Positions 23,901 through 53,409 are shown, counted from the first letter of the stretch. The stretch: DNA of 64,000 nt from Bathymodiolus brooksi (GCA_963680875.1 OY804579.1:37594397-37658396), one strand, 5' to 3'. Notes: generated by a model not told the origin, from the sequence alone. Translations and numbers: made by a program.

Positions 23901-26900
23901 ATAGCAATCCAATGTAGATGATAGAACAAGCATCACAGTTCTTCTGAAGAGAGACTTGTCTAGACTCTACAGTAAGATAGCAATCCAATGTAGATGATAG
24001 AACAAGCACCACAGTTCTTCTGAAGAGAGACTTGTCTAGACTCTACAGTAAGATAGCAATCCAATGTAGATGATAGAACAAGCACCACAGTTCTTCTGAA
24101 GAGAGACTTGTCTAGACTCTACAGTAAGATAGCAATCCAATGTAGATGATAGAACAAGCACCACAGTTCTTCTGAAGAGAGATTTGTCTAGACTCTACAG
24201 TAAGATAGCAATCCAATGTAGATGATAGAACAAGCACCACAGTTCTTCTGAAGAGAGACTTGTCTAGACTCTACAGTAAGATAGCAATCCAATGTAGATG
24301 ATAGAACAAGCACCACAGTTCGTCTGAAGAGAGACTTGTCTAGACTCTACAGTAAGATAGCAATCCAATGTAGATGAAAGAACAAGCACCACAGTTCGTC
24401 TGAAGAGAGACTTGTCTAGACTCTACAGTAAGATAGCAATCCAATGTAGATGATAGAACAAGCACCACAGTTCTTCTGAAGAGAGACTTGTCTAGACTCT
24501 ACAGTAAGATAGCAATCCAATGTAGATCATAGAAGAAGCACCACAGTTCTTTTGAAGAGGGACTTGTCTAGACTCTACAGTAAGAAAACAATCCAATGTA
24601 GATGATAGAACAAGCACCACAGTTCTTCTGAAGAGAGACTTGTCTAGACTCTACAGTAAGTCAGCAATCCAATGTAGATGATAGAACAAGCACCACAGTT
24701 CTTCTGAAGAGAGACCTGTCTAGACTCTACAGTAAGATAGCAATCCAATGTAGATGATAGAACAAACACCAAAGATCTTCTGAAGAGAGACTTGTCTAGA
24801 CTCTACAGTAAGATAGCAATCCAATATAGATGATAGAACAAGCACCACAGTTCTTCTGAAGAGAGACTTGTCTAGACTCTACAGTAAGATAGCAATCCAA
24901 TGTAGATGATAGAACAAGCACCATAGTTCTTCTGAAGAGAGACTTGTCTAGACTCTACAGTAAGATAGCAATCCGATGTAGATGATAGAACAAGCACCAC
25001 AGTTCTTCTGAAGAGAGACTTGTCTAGACTCTACAGTAAGATAGCAATCCAATGTAGATGAAAGAACAAGCACCACAGTTCGTCTGAAGAGAGACTTGTC
25101 TAGACTCTACAGTAAGATAGCAATCCAATGTAGATGATAGAACAAGCACCACAGTTCTTCTGAAGAGAGACTTGTCTAGACTCTACAGTAAGATAGCAAT
25201 CTAATGTAGATGATAGAACAAGCACCACAGTTCTTCTGAAGAGAGACTTATCTAGACTCTACAGTAAGATAGCAATCCAATGTAGATGATAGAACAAGCA
25301 CCACAATTCTTCTGAAGAGAGACTTGTCTAGACTCTACAGTAAGATAGCAATCCAATGTAGATGATAGAACAAGCACCACAGTTCGTCTGAAGAGAGACT
25401 TGTCTAGACTCTACAGTAAGATAGCAATCCAATGTAGATGATAGAACAAGCACCACAGTTCTTCTGAAGAGAGACTTGTCTAGATCTCTACAGTAAGATA
25501 GCAATCTAATGTAGATGATAGAACAAGCACCACAGTTCTTCTGAAGAGAGACTTGTCTAGACTCTACAGTAAGATAGCAATCCAATGTAGATGATAGAAC
25601 AAACACCACAGTTCTTCTGAAGAGAGACTTGTCTAGACTCTACAGTAAGATAGCAATCCAATGTAGATGATAGAACAAGCACCACAGTTCTTCTGAAGAA
25701 AGACTTGTCTAGACCCTACAGTAAGATAGCAATCCAATGTAGATGATAGAACAAGCACCACAGTTCTTCTGAAGAGAGATTTGTCTAGACTCTACAGTAA
25801 GATAGCAATCCAATGTAGATGATAGAACAAGCACCACAGTTCTTCTGAAGAGAGACTTGTCTAGACTCTACAGTAAGATAGCAATCCAATGTAGATGATA
25901 GAACAAGCACCACAGTTCGTCTGAAGAGAGACTTGTCTAGACTCTACAGTAAGATAGCAATCCAATGTAGATGAAAGAACAAGCACCACAGTTCGTCTGA
26001 AGAGAGACTTGTCTAGACTCTACAGTAAGATAGCAATCCAATGTAGATGATAGAACAAGCACCACAGTTCTTCTGAAGAGAGACTTGTCTAGACTCTACA
26101 GTAAGATAGCAATCCAATGTAGATCATAGAACAAGCACCACAGTTCTTTTGAAGAGGGACTTGTCTAGACTCTACAGTAAGAAAGCAATCCAATGTAGAT
26201 GATAGAACAAGCACCACAGTTCTTCTGAAGAGAGACTTGTCTAGACTCTACAGTAAGTCAGCAATCCAATGTAGATGATAGAACAAGCACCACAGTTCTT
26301 CTGAAGAGAGACTTGTCTAGACTCTACAGTAAGATAGCAATCCAATGTAGATGATAGAACAAACACCAAAGATCTTCTGAAGAGAGACTTGTCTAGACTC
26401 TACAGTAAGATAGCAATCCAATGTAGATGATAGAACAAGCACCACAGTTCTTCTGAAGAGAGACTTGTCTAGACTCTACAGTAAGATAGCAATCCAATGT
26501 AGATGATAGAACAAGCACCATAGTTCTTCTGAAGAGAGACTTGTCTAGACTCTACAGTAAGATAGCAATCCGATGTAGATGATAGAACAAGCATCACAGT
26601 TCTTCTGAAGAGAGACTTGTCTAGACTCTACAGTAAGATAGCAATCCAATGTAGATGAAAGAACAAGCACCACAGTTCGTCTGAAGAGAGACTTGTCTAG
26701 ACTCTACAGTAAGATAGCAATCCAATGTAGATGATAGAACAAGCACCACAGTTCTTCTGAAGAGAGACTTGTCTAGACTCTACAGTAAGATAGCAATCCA
26801 ATGTAGATGATAGAACAAGCACCACAATTCTTCTGAAGAGAGACTTGTCTAGACTCTACAGTAAGATAGCAATCCAATGTAGATGATAGAACAAGCACCA

Positions 26901-29900
26901 CAGTTCGTCTGAAGAGAGACTTGTCTAGACTCTACAGTAAGATAGCAATCCAATGTAGATGATAGAACAAGCACCACAGTTCTTCTGAAGAGAGACTTGT
27001 CTAGACTCTACAGTAAGATAGCAATCTAATGTAGATGATAGAACAAGCACCACAGTTCTTCTGAAGAGAGACTTGTCTAGACTCTACAGTAAGATAGCAA
27101 TCCAATGTAGATGATAGAACAAGCACCACAATTCTTCTGAAGAGAGACTTGTCTAGACTCTACAGTAAGATAGCAATCCAATGTAGATCATAGAAGAAGC
27201 ACCACAGTTCTTTTGAAGAGGGACTTGTCTAGACTCTACAGTAAGAAAGCAATCCAATGTAGATGATAGAACAAGCACCACAGTTCTTCTGAAGAGAAAC
27301 TTGTCTAGACTCTACAGTAAGTCAGCAATCCAATGTAGATGATAGAACAAGCACCACAGTTCTTCTGAAGAGAGACTTGTCTAGACTCTACAGTAAGATA
27401 GCAATCTAATGTAGATGATAGAACAAGCACCACAATTCTTCTGAAGAGAGACTTGTCTAGATCTCTACAGTAAGATAGCAATCTAATGTAGATGATAGAA
27501 CAAGCACCACAGGTCGTCTGAAGAGAGACTTGTCTAGACTCTACAGTAAGTCAGCAATCCAATGTAGATGATCGAACAAGCACCACAGTTCTTCTGAAGA
27601 GAGACTTGTCTAGACTCTACAGTAAGATAGCAATCTAATGTAGATGATAGAACAAGCACCACAGTTCTTCTGAAGAGAGACTTGTCTAGACTCTACAGTA
27701 AGATAGCAATCCAATGTAGATCATAGAAGAAGCACCACAGTTCTTTTGAAGAGGGACTTGTCTAGACTCTACAGTAAGAAAGCAATCCAATGTAGATGAT
27801 AGAACAAGCACCACAGTTCTTCTGAAGAAAGACTTGTCTAGACTCTACAGTAAGTCAGCAATCCAATGTAGATGATAGAACAAGCACCACAGTTCTTCTG
27901 AAGAGAGACTTGTCTAGACTCTACAGTAAGATAGCAATCCAATGTAGATGATAGAACAAACACCACAGTTCTTCTGAAGAGAGACTTGTCTAGACTCTAC
28001 AGTAAGATAGCAATCCAATGTAGATGATAGAACAAGCACCACAGTTCTTCTGAAGAGAGACTTGTCTAGACTCTACAGTAAGATAGCAATCCGATGTAGA
28101 TGATAGAACAAGCACCACAGTTCTTCTGAAGAGAGACTTGTCTAGACTCTACAGTAAGATAGCAATCCAATGTAGATGATAGAACAAGCACCACAGTTCT
28201 TCTGAAGAAAGACTTGTCTAGACTCTACAGTAAGTCAGCAATCCAATGTAGATGATAGAACAAGCACCACAGTTCTTCTGAAGAGAGACTTGTCTAGACT
28301 CTACAGTAAGATAGCAATCCAATGTAGATGATAGAACAAACACCACAGTTCTTCTGAAGAGAGACTTGTCTAGACTCTACAGTAAGATAGCAATCCAATG
28401 TAGATGATAGAACAAGCACCACAGTTCTTCTGAAGAGAGACTTGTCTAGACTCTACAGTAAGATAGCAATCCGATGTAGATGATAGAACAAGCACCACAG
28501 TTCTTCTGAAGAGAGACTTGTCTAGACTCTACAGTAAGATAGCAATCCAATGTAGATGATAGAACAAGCACCACAGTTCTTCTGAAGAGAGACTTGTCTA
28601 GACTCTACAGTAAGATAGCAATCAAATGTAGATGATAGAACAAGCACCACAGTTCGTCTGAAGAGAGACTTGTCTAGACTCTACAGTAAGATAGCAATCC
28701 AATGTAGATGAAAGAACAAGCACCACAGTTCGTCTGAAGAGAGACTTGTCTAGACTCTACAGTAAGATAGCAATCCAATGTAGATGATAGAACAAGCACC
28801 ACAGTTCTTCTGAAGAGAGACTTGTCTAGACTCTACAGTAAGATATCAATCTAATGTAGATGATAGAACAAGCACCACAGTTCTTCTGAAGAGAGACTTG
28901 TCTAGACTCTACAGTAAGATAGCAATCCAATGTAGATGATAGAACAAGCACCACAATTCTTCTGAAGAGAGACTTGTCTAGACTCTACAGTAAGATAGCA
29001 ATCCAATGTAGATCATAGAAGAAGCACCACAGTTCTTTTGAGGAGGGACTTGTCTAGACTCTACAGTAAGAAAACAATCCAATGTAGATGATAGAACAAG
29101 CACCACAGTTCTTCTGAAGAGAGACTTGTCTAGACTCTACAGTAAGATAGCAATCTAATGTAGATGATAGAACAAGCACCACAGGTCGTCTGAAGAGAGA
29201 CTTGTCTAGACTCTACAGTAAGTCAGCAATCCAATGTAGATGATAGAACAAACATCACAGTTCTTCTGAAGAGAGACTTGTCTAGACTCTACAGTAAGAT
29301 AGCAATCCAATGTAGATGATAGAACAAGCACCACAGTTCTTCTGAAGAGAGACTTGTCTAGACTCTACAGTAAGATAGCAATCCAATGTAGATGATAGAA
29401 CAAGCACCACAGTTCTTCTGAAGAGAGACTTGTCTAGACTCTACAGTAAGATAGCAATCCAATGTAGATGATAGAACAAGCACCATAGGTCGTCTGAAGA
29501 GAGACTTGTCTAGACTCTACAGTAAGATAGCAATCCAATGTAGATGATAGAACAAGCACCACAGTTCTTCTGAAGAGAGACTTGTCTAGACTCTATAGTA
29601 AGACAGCAATCTAATGTAGATTATAGAACAAGCACCACAGTTCTTCTGAAGAGAGACTTGTCTAGACTCTACAGTAAGATAGCAATCCAATGTAGATGAT
29701 AGAACAAGCACCACAATTCTTCTGAAGAGAGACTTGTCTAGACTCTACAGTAAGATAGCAATCCAATGTAGATCATAGAAGAAGCACCACAGTTCTTTTG
29801 AAGAGGGACTTGTCTAGACTCTACAGTAAGAAAGCAATCCAATGTAGATGATAGAACAAGCACCACAGTTCTTCTGAAGAGAAACTTGTCTAGACTCTAC

Positions 29901-32338
29901 AGTAAGTCAGCAATCCAATGTAGATGATAGAACAAGCACCACAGTTCTTCTGAAGAGAGACTTGTCTAGACTCTACAGTAAGATAGCAATCTAATGTAGA
30001 TGATAGAACAAGCACCACAATTCTTCTGAAGAGAGACTTGTCTAGATCTCTACAGTAAGATAGCAATCTAATGTAGATGATAGAACAAGCACCACAGGTC
30101 GTCTGAAGAGAGACTTGTCTAGACTCTACAGTAAGTCAGCAATCCAATGTAGATGATCGAACAAGCACCACAGTTCTTCTGAAGAGAGACTTGTCTAGAC
30201 TCTACAGTAAGATAGCAATCTAATGTAGATGATAGAACAAGCACCACAGTTCTTCTGAAGAGAGACTTGTCTAGACTCTACAGTAAGATAGCAATCCAAT
30301 GTAGATCATAGAAGAAGCACCACAGTTCTTTTGAAGAGGGACTTGTCTAGACTCTACAGTAAGAAAGCAATCCAATGTAGATGATAGAACAAGCACCACA
30401 GTTCTTCTGAAGAAAGACTTGTCTAGACTCTACAGTAAGTCAGCAATCCAATGTAGATGATAGAACAAGCACCACAGTTCTTCTGAAGAGAGACTTGTCT
30501 AGACTCTACAGTAAGATAGCAATCCAATGTAGATGATAGAACAAACACCACAGTTCTTCTGAAGAGAGACTTGTCTAGACTCTACAGTAAGATAGCAATC
30601 CAATGTAGATGATAGAACAAGCACCACAGTTCTTCTGAAGAGAGACTTGTCTAGACTCTACAGTAAGATAGCAATCCGATGTAGATGATAGAACAAGCAC
30701 CACAGTTCTTCTGAAGAGAGACTTGTCTAGACTCTACAGTAAGATAGCAATCCAATGTAGATGATAGAACAAGCACCACAGTTCTTCTGAAGAAAGACTT
30801 GTCTAGACTCTACAGTAAGTCAGCAATCCAATGTAGATGATAGAACAAGCACCACAGTTCTTCTGAAGAGAGACTTGTCTAGACTCTACAGTAAGATAGC
30901 AATCCAATGTAGATGATAGAACAAACACCACAGTTCTTCTGAAGAGAGACTTGTCTAGACTCTACAGTAAGATAGCAATCCAATGTAGATGATAGAACAA
31001 GCACCACAGTTCTTCTGAAGAGAGACTTGTCTAGACTCTACAGTAAGATAGCAATCCGATGTAGATGATAGAACAAGCACCACAGTTCTTCTGAAGAGAG
31101 ACTTGTCTAGACTCTACAGTAAGATAGCAATCCAATGTAGATGATAGAACAAGCACCACAGTTCTTCTGAAGAGAGACTTGTCTAGACTCTACAGTAAGA
31201 TAGCAATCAAATGTAGATGATAGAACAAGCACCACAGTTCGTCTGAAGAGAGACTTGTCTAGACTCTACAGTAAGATAGCAATCCAATGTAGATGAAAGA
31301 ACAAGCACCACAGTTCGTCTGAAGAGAGACTTGTCTAGACTCTACAGTAAGATAGCAATCCAATGTAGATGATAGAACAAGCACCACAGTTCTTCTGAAG
31401 AGAGACTTGTCTAGACTCTACAGTAAGATATCAATCTAATGTAGATGATAGAACAAGCACCACAGTTCTTCTGAAGAGAGACTTGTCTAGACTCTACAGT
31501 AAGATAGCAATCCAATGTAGATGATAGAACAAGCACCACAATTCTTCTGAAGAGAGACTTGTCTAGACTCTACAGTAAGATAGCAATCCAATGTAGATCA
31601 TAGAAGAAGCACCACAGTTCTTTTGAGGAGGGACTTGTCTAGACTCTACAGTAAGAAAACAATCCAATGTAGATGATAGAACAAGCACCACAGTTCTTCT
31701 GAAGAGAGACTTGTCTAGACTCTACAGTAAGATAGCAATCTAATGTAGATGATAGAACAAGCACCACAGGTCGTCTGAAGAGAGACTTGTCTAGACTCTA
31801 CAGTAAGTCAGCAATCCAATGTAGATGATAGAACAAACATCACAGTTCTTCTGAAGAGAGACTTGTCTAGACTCTACAGTAAGATAGCAATCCAATGTAG
31901 ATGATAGAACAAGCACCACAGTTCTTCTGAAGAGAGACTTGTCTAGACTCTACAGTAAGATAGCAATCCAATGTAGATGATAGAACAAGCACCACAGTTC
32001 TTCTGAAGAGAGACTTGTCTAGACTCTACAGTAAGATAGCAATCCAATGTAGATGATAGAACAAGCACCATAGGTCGTCTGAAGAGAGACTTGTCTAGAC
32101 TCTACAGTAAGATAGCAATCCAATGTAGATGATAGAACAAGCACCACAGTTCTTCTGAAGAGAGACTTGTCTAGACTCTACAGTAAGACAGCAATCTAAT
32201 GTAGATTATAGAACAAGCACCACCGTTCTTCTGAAGAGAGACTTGTCTAGACTCTACAGTAAGACAGCAATCCAATGTAGATGATAGAACAAGCACCACA
32301 ATTCTTCTGAAGAGAGACTTGTCTAGACTCTACAGTAA
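20938..32338 (+). repeat. 76-bp satellite array, about 150 monomers
   Basis: The unit runs from CAATCCAATGTAGATGATAG through AACAAGCACCACAGTTCTTC and TGAAGAGAGACTTGTCTAGA to CTCTACAGTAAGATAG, 76 bp, with an XbaI-type TCTAGA in nearly every copy; 11401 bp divided by 76 gives 150. Larger duplications are layered on it: a 1674-bp period (about 21.08-22.80 and 22.75-24.48 kb), a 1597-bp shift (marker TGTAGATCAT at 24521 and 26118), a 2585-bp period (about 27.05-29.63 and 29.63-32.34 kb, markers at 27571/30156 and 29611/32196) and a local period of about 379 bp near 27.83/28.20 kb. Since 76 is not a multiple of 3, the frames of about 93 codons on the minus strand rotate through all registers and are not genes. 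The array separates the divergent 5' ends of PICK1 and ABCC. Confidence 0.95.
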
Positions 32339-32860
32339 GTAATAAACATGCAGAAATCTAGTTTAGTGTTCATGACGAGTTTTTGAATTAACTTTCATCA
32401 GGTAACAATCAAATTAACTTTTATCAGGTAACAATCAAATTAACTTTCATCAGGTAACAATCAAATTCTAAAGAGTGGAAAGCAAGATAACTTAAATTTC
32501 TTTTCCGAACAAGAAAGAGAAAGAAACATCTTATGTATATAACAGAACAAGCATCACATCTTATGTATCTAACAGAACAGGCATCACAGCATGTTTTGAG
32601 GGAGGAAGAATTTCCTATAGGATGTGAACCACCCTGTGTATAAAATAGAACAACCATCATGACGATGTCTGAGACGAGACAAGTGAGACTCCACAGCAAG
32701 ATAGCAGTCCAACGTATATGATAGAATAAGCATCATCGTACGGCTGGGTAGAGATAATCACTGTGATTGTACATGAAGTTAAACATCCTATGTATATATA
32801 ACAGTACAAGCATCACAGCACGTCGAGAGAGAGAGAGAGAGAGAGTATTACATACATTCG
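32339..32860 (+). repeat. Diverged satellite edge plus small repeats
   Basis: A triplet of TTAACTTTCATCAGGTAACA-like units (about 32385-32465) is followed by old satellite relatives: TATATAACAGAACAAGCATC, GTGTATAAAATAGAACAACC and GTATATGATAGAATAAGCATC. A (GA)n run at about 32825-32850 ends the tract. Confidence 0.65.
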
Positions 32861-33089
32861 ACAGGTAATGAGCCACCCAGTGTATATGTCTTGCACCATA
32901 ATACATTTTGAAAGGCAGATTTACATAAACGCAACAGGAAGTGAACCATTAAACGTATAAGGACAATTTTACTTTTAGTGGAAAGGTGGGGCTTTGTCTT
33001 TTCTATGAAAAAAATATTGTTTCCAAATTTTATAGAGAACACATATTTTGACCTGAAGGGTTGCAAAATATAAATAATCCGTGTGAGTC

Positions 33090-33450
33090 ATTGTTGTTTA
33101 ACACCAATTTAGCAATTTTTCAGCTATATCATGGCGGGAACAAGTTAATTTGCAATGAAATGTTGATGAGGTCCGCTTTTAACTAGATCAACACGCTTAG
33201 TTTGATTTTTATAGTGTTAGCTCACCGAAACAACAGTCCGCGGATAAACATGTCACCCCACTCGGACACATTATCGTGATTCCGAGCCATCCAGTCTTTG
33301 CTCTTTCTCCTTAATGCTATGTGATGAGCGGAGAAGTAACAAATACCGATTTTATAGTCTTTGGTTTGACCCGATCGGGACTCGAAGAACCCTTGTTCTA
33401 GCGCACTCCAGGCGAGTACGCTAACCATAACACAAATCAATGCGGTTCAA
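33090..33450 (-). repeat. SINE family A, full length
   Basis: Read on the minus strand: a head with TGGTTAGCGTACTCGCC, a B-box region (GGGTTCTTCGAGTCCCG near 33380), GGGTCAAACCAAAGACTATA, AGCATTAAGGAGAAAGAGC, ATGTGTCCGAGTGGGG, TGTTTCGGTGAGCTAAC and the tail CATGATATAGCTGAAAAATTG. This is one of the best-preserved family A copies in the window. Confidence 0.75.
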
Positions 33451-34399
33451 CCTTGCAGTTTCAACAAGAAATATTGTTTTGCTTTTTTGTTTGTTTTTAT
33501 AATTTGTTTGTTCGTTCGTTCGTTCGTTTGTTTGTTTTGTTTTGCTTTGTTTTTTAATGTAGAGAACAAACCTAATTCAAACTGTAAGAATTGATTTTAT
33601 AAAGATTTTTAAACATTATTTCTAAGCTAAAGGGCTACCGTAAAGAAAACCTATGGTATTAAATGAGTCTACATTAAATAGGTTTATGGTTTTAACTTTC
33701 AACAATATTTCAATTATATCGTGGCGGTTCTACATTAAATAGTTAAATATACGAATAATATAGCGTAAAAATAAATGTCCTTCTTTGTACAACTTCTAGC
33801 TGAATATTTTACACGAATACCTAACATTCGTGTTAGTTAATCGAATTATCAAAAGATTATACTTTTTTTCATATCAAAATCAAATCAAATATTTTTATTA
33901 AATCAATCATGGACCTACAAGGGGCAATAACAATCAATAACTTATCTTTATACACACACGTTTCAGACAACAAGATAATGGTCTACAGTAAAACAAACAC
34001 ATTTTATCAACAAAACATGATTATTTTAATTTATTTTAAGAAGATTCCTTCGATCTGGCAGTGCAACCCGGGTGTTGTTCATATCAGACACAAACTTATG
34101 AAACGAAATTTAGACAGTGATGGTCAACAATTTCACCAATATCAATCAAACGAAAAATCATTTCTCACCTGTGTATCATCACATATCGCATATTTTACCT
34201 ATATTTCAACTATTATTCGAATGAAAAATAGTCCAAGTCGTAAAAGCTAGTGTGCGAATGCTAGTGGTCAATATCGCGTCCAGGTTAACTAAGGAAAATC
34301 AAAAATAAAAGTTGCTGCTTCTCTATTAAGCATGGAGCCTTATTTGTCAATAGAAGACATCACATGTCTTTAATGTTTTATTCCATTTTGTTAGTTTGT
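33451..34399. other. Intergenic, low-complexity and AT-rich
   Basis: Holds a (GTTC)n/(GTTTG)n tract at about 33480-33560 and a scrap of SINE tail (AACAATATTTCAATTATATCGTGGCGG, about 33700-33727). A frame at 33909-34250 has no splice context or recognisable product and is not called. Confidence 0.4.
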
Positions 34400-34660
34400 T
34401 TGTTTATTTTATGGTGTCTAACGCCAATTTCAACAATATTTCAGCTATATCGTGGCGGTCAGTTTTATTGGTGGAGGAAACTGGAGTACCCAGAGAAATC
34501 CACCGACCTGTCGCAAGTCACTGACAAACTTTATCACATACTGTTGTACACCTCGCCCTGATCGAGATTCGAACTCACACCATCAGTGGTGATAGGCACT
34601 GATTGCATAGGTAGTTGCAAATCCAACTACCATACGATCACGGCCACGACGGCCCCTGTT
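34400..34660 (-). repeat. tRNA-derived SINE, family B
   Basis: Reverse-strand copy with all landmarks: tail complement CAACAATATTTCAGCTATAT, body GGTGGAGGAAACTGGAG, a B box (GTGAGTTCGAATCTCG on the minus strand near 34570) and the head ATCGTATGGTAGTTGGATTT. Confidence 0.75.
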
Positions 34661-35064
34661 TTATTCCAGGTACGGACGCTTGTTTGACTTTGTTGAATAG
34701 ATCACATCACAGAAGACAGATTAATTTGTCATTGGTCGTCTGTAAACATAGAGACAAAGTAAGGACTGATCTGACTCTGGGAGTCAGAATAATGTGTTCT
34801 AGAACTTCTAGTGTGGTGACATATCTTTTGTGAGTAACAACAACAAAAAACCAGGTTCAATGTCTTTGTCTAGAAAAAACAGATTCAGAATGAACAAATA
34901 ATTTTCTCTTACCACTATACACATTTGTAGCTGACAATGTAAAATTAAATACGTTTTGAATGTATTGTATTTAAAACGTATGTTTTACTTGGATCACACA
35001 TGTAAACTAGAATGGAATTGTTTTGTGGTTATAAATGAGTAGTTGATAGATTTCGATGTCGTGG
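34661..35064. other. Intergenic, nothing recognised
   Basis: No exon, known repeat or regulatory motif I can support. A small palindromic stretch (AAATACGTTTTGAATG, then TTAAAACGTATG) lies near 34948-34982. Confidence 0.35.
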
Positions 35065-35067
35065 GAA

Positions 35068-35412
35068 CCACATTGGTGGTATAAGAGTTAGTCGTGCTCT
35101 CCTCGGGTGTGGTAGATCGTGGGTTCGTTCAGGTTCGGGTCAAACCAAAGACTATAAAATTAGTATTTGTTGCTTCTATGCTAAGCACACAGCATTAAGG
35201 AGAAAGAGCAAAGACTGGTTGGCTCGGAATCAGGATAATGTGTACGTGTGGGGTGACATGTCTATCCATTGACTTGTTTCAGTGAGCTAGCACTATAAAA
35301 ATCCAACGAAGCGTGTTGGTCTAGTAAAAAGTGAACACCATCATCATCGCATTGAAACTTGTTCTCGTCAATAGCTGAACAATTGTAGAGTTGGCGTTAA
35401 ACAACACTCACT
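35068..35412 (+). repeat. SINE family A, full length
   Basis: Plus-strand copy used here as the family A reference: head GGTGGTATAAGAGTTAGTCG, B-box region GATCGTGGGTTCG, GGGTCAAACCAAAGACTATA, GTATTTGTTGCTTCTATGC, TCAGGATAATGTG, GTTTCAGTGAGCTAGCACT, GTTGGTCTAGTA and a tail ending GGCGTTAAACAAC. Confidence 0.8.
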
Positions 35413-35944
35413 TAGTCGATGTCGTGGTGTGATGGAGCAGTACAATTTAGGGAAGCACGCCAATTTGGCTTTCCAATCTTTCGATTTTGAAGGTTATTCT
35501 AGGAACGCACCGTGCGCACTCATTTTGATATCTACGTTTTTATTTTTCTGTACTGTAGTAATATAAGATGATGACAATGTGGTAGTTTATGACATTTACA
35601 GAAAGATTAATTGTTGTTTAACCCACAAGTGAGCAATTATCCAGTTTTAAAACATCATAGCGAAAATAACCTACTTTTGACGAGTTGATGATAACGTCTG
35701 CTTAGGACTGAACCAGAACGTTTAATTGGATATTTGTATAGAGCGTGCTATCATACTGAAACAAACGTCTGCTGGATGTCAATCTGTTTAACATTACATC
35801 TCTCACTTGCTCCCTGTACACGGCGTATCAGCAACATGTCAGTAATGGAAGCAACAGAGAGGTGTGATTTTACTCCGATTGTCAGCTGGTAGACATATCA
35901 CTCTACTGAATCAGAAACATTATGCCTACTCTCAGCCCGCCAGT
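35413..35944. other. Intergenic with a dispersed-repeat scrap
   Basis: The stretch at about 35468-35540 (TTTCCAATCTTTCGA, GAAGGTTATTCTAGGAACGC, GTGCGCACT) is shared with 49045-49125 in an ABCC intron, so it is a dispersed repeat. Nothing else is recognised. Confidence 0.45.
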
Positions 35945-36100
35945 CTTTAATCTTACCTTACTGTTGTATATGTGTGCTTAGTGGAGAAACAGCAAAAACC
36001 AACACTAATGGTCTGGTTCTACCCGGGGGTGTGGGGGTCGAACCCACGACGTACCGAACTCTAAGCGACCATTGTAAAACTGTGAGACGGTTCCAAAACT
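35945..36100 (-). repeat. SINE family A, 5' part only
   Basis: Minus-strand head and B box (GTGGGTTCGACCCCC near 36029) followed by body words corresponding to TGTGCTTAGTGGAGAAACAG. The 3' half is missing. Confidence 0.55.
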
Positions 36101-36179
36101 TTGGTTGACTCAAGCACCATGAAATACAATGAACAGTTGTTGATTCGGACTTTCCATAATGATTCCTATCCATTTACCC

Positions 36180-36562
36180 CCGCAGTACGATTGCAGCAAT
36201 TAGTAACATTCACGTGTCAATAACTGTTTCTATAATCCTTTATTTATCATACAACCCATTGTATACTATTAGTTCACAATTTAAACTTACAGATTTGACG
36301 GACCAAATCGGTCTATTATTTACCCTTGTTATGTCTAAAAATAAAATTCATTTAATTGACGTCTCAGTTCACAGTATGGCTATTTTAATAAATTTCCCGA
36401 AGAAAGCCATAATGTTAATCTATAATCAATATTTGTCCGCTGTTGGTCTCAGGTGACATTTAAATACATAGGATTGAAAAATAAGGGGAATTTTTAGATT
36501 ATTTTCGGGATTAAAACTCCTTCAGACTTAATTCTATTTTTAAATGTAGCTATACTATAAAA
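36180..36562 (+). promoter_or_regulatory. ABCC promoter region, duplicated at 60.06-60.46 kb
   Basis: This segment is alignable to the region upstream of the second ABCC exon-1 copy, with decreasing similarity going upstream. Seen in it: a CRE-like TGACGTCT at 36357-36364 (the copy has a perfect TGACGTCA at 60247-60254), a conserved block AAAATAAGGGGAATTTTTAG at about 36478, and a TATA-box-like TATAAAAA at 36556-36563. With a start site about 25-30 bp beyond the TATA, the first ATG (36563) would be excluded from the mRNA and translation would begin at 36629. Confidence 0.5.
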
Positions 36563-52647
<16,085 letters not shown>

Positions 52648-53409
52648 CTGTTTATTGTGCTTACATGAAAATAATGCCAAGCAAAGTGCCGAAGTAACCG
52701 TTCACTTCGTTTCCTTAAAAATCTTGCCATACAGTGGAACAGTTCTTCAGAATCATCCGACCGAGTTCCGAGGTAACCGTTTCCTGCCAAATATGAAAAG
52801 TTATTCAGAATGAATAAATGTGCCATTGGGTAGTTTATGTTTTATCACCGTATATTTGTAACGTTGATGTGTTCGATGTTAAACAGTGTGTAATATTTGA
52901 ATAATTGAAAATGGGGAGAAACTATTTGTTGAATTTAAAATTCCGTCCTGTTGTAATTTGTATAGTGTGTGCAATAATGATCGTGAAAGAAAATACTTAC
53001 ATTTTGATCACTTCACGTGGTGCTAAGTACATGTCTTAGTGACAAAATTATTCTATTGTTTCTAGTTATTTGAATGTGCAAATATGCAATCTTCCTTTTT
53101 TAGAAAGTAGATTTTCTCTTGATTTATATATGAGGACTCTAGTATGGGAACTTTCCGTATTTAAATACTCCATTTTGCTATATATTTTTTTTAGGATTTT
53201 TCTTTACATCTTTTAAAGTTTTTGTTTCATGCAATACCCTTTTTCTAATATTTCTAAATTTATTTATTATTCGTTGTACTATTGTTAATGAATATTTATA
53301 TAAATCGTTATGAATTGTGCTATTGTTAACCAGGATTTTATTTAAATCATAATGAAATGTGTTATTGTTAATGAGAATTTTATTGTTTTATGCTATATTT
53401 CTACAATTG

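Noticed and set aside
21144..25609. Three minus-strand frames of about 93 codons inside the satellite, two of them identical
   Set aside because: They are satellite monomers read through rotating frames (76 is not a multiple of 3). The identical pair is explained by the 1674-bp duplication, and there is no splice or start context.
20938..32338. CRISPR array
   Set aside because: There are no unique spacers: the whole 76-bp unit repeats, and the setting is an intron-bearing animal genome.
33909..34250. 113-codon plus-strand frame
   Set aside because: No recognisable family, no splice partners and AT-rich composition; not distinguishable from chance.
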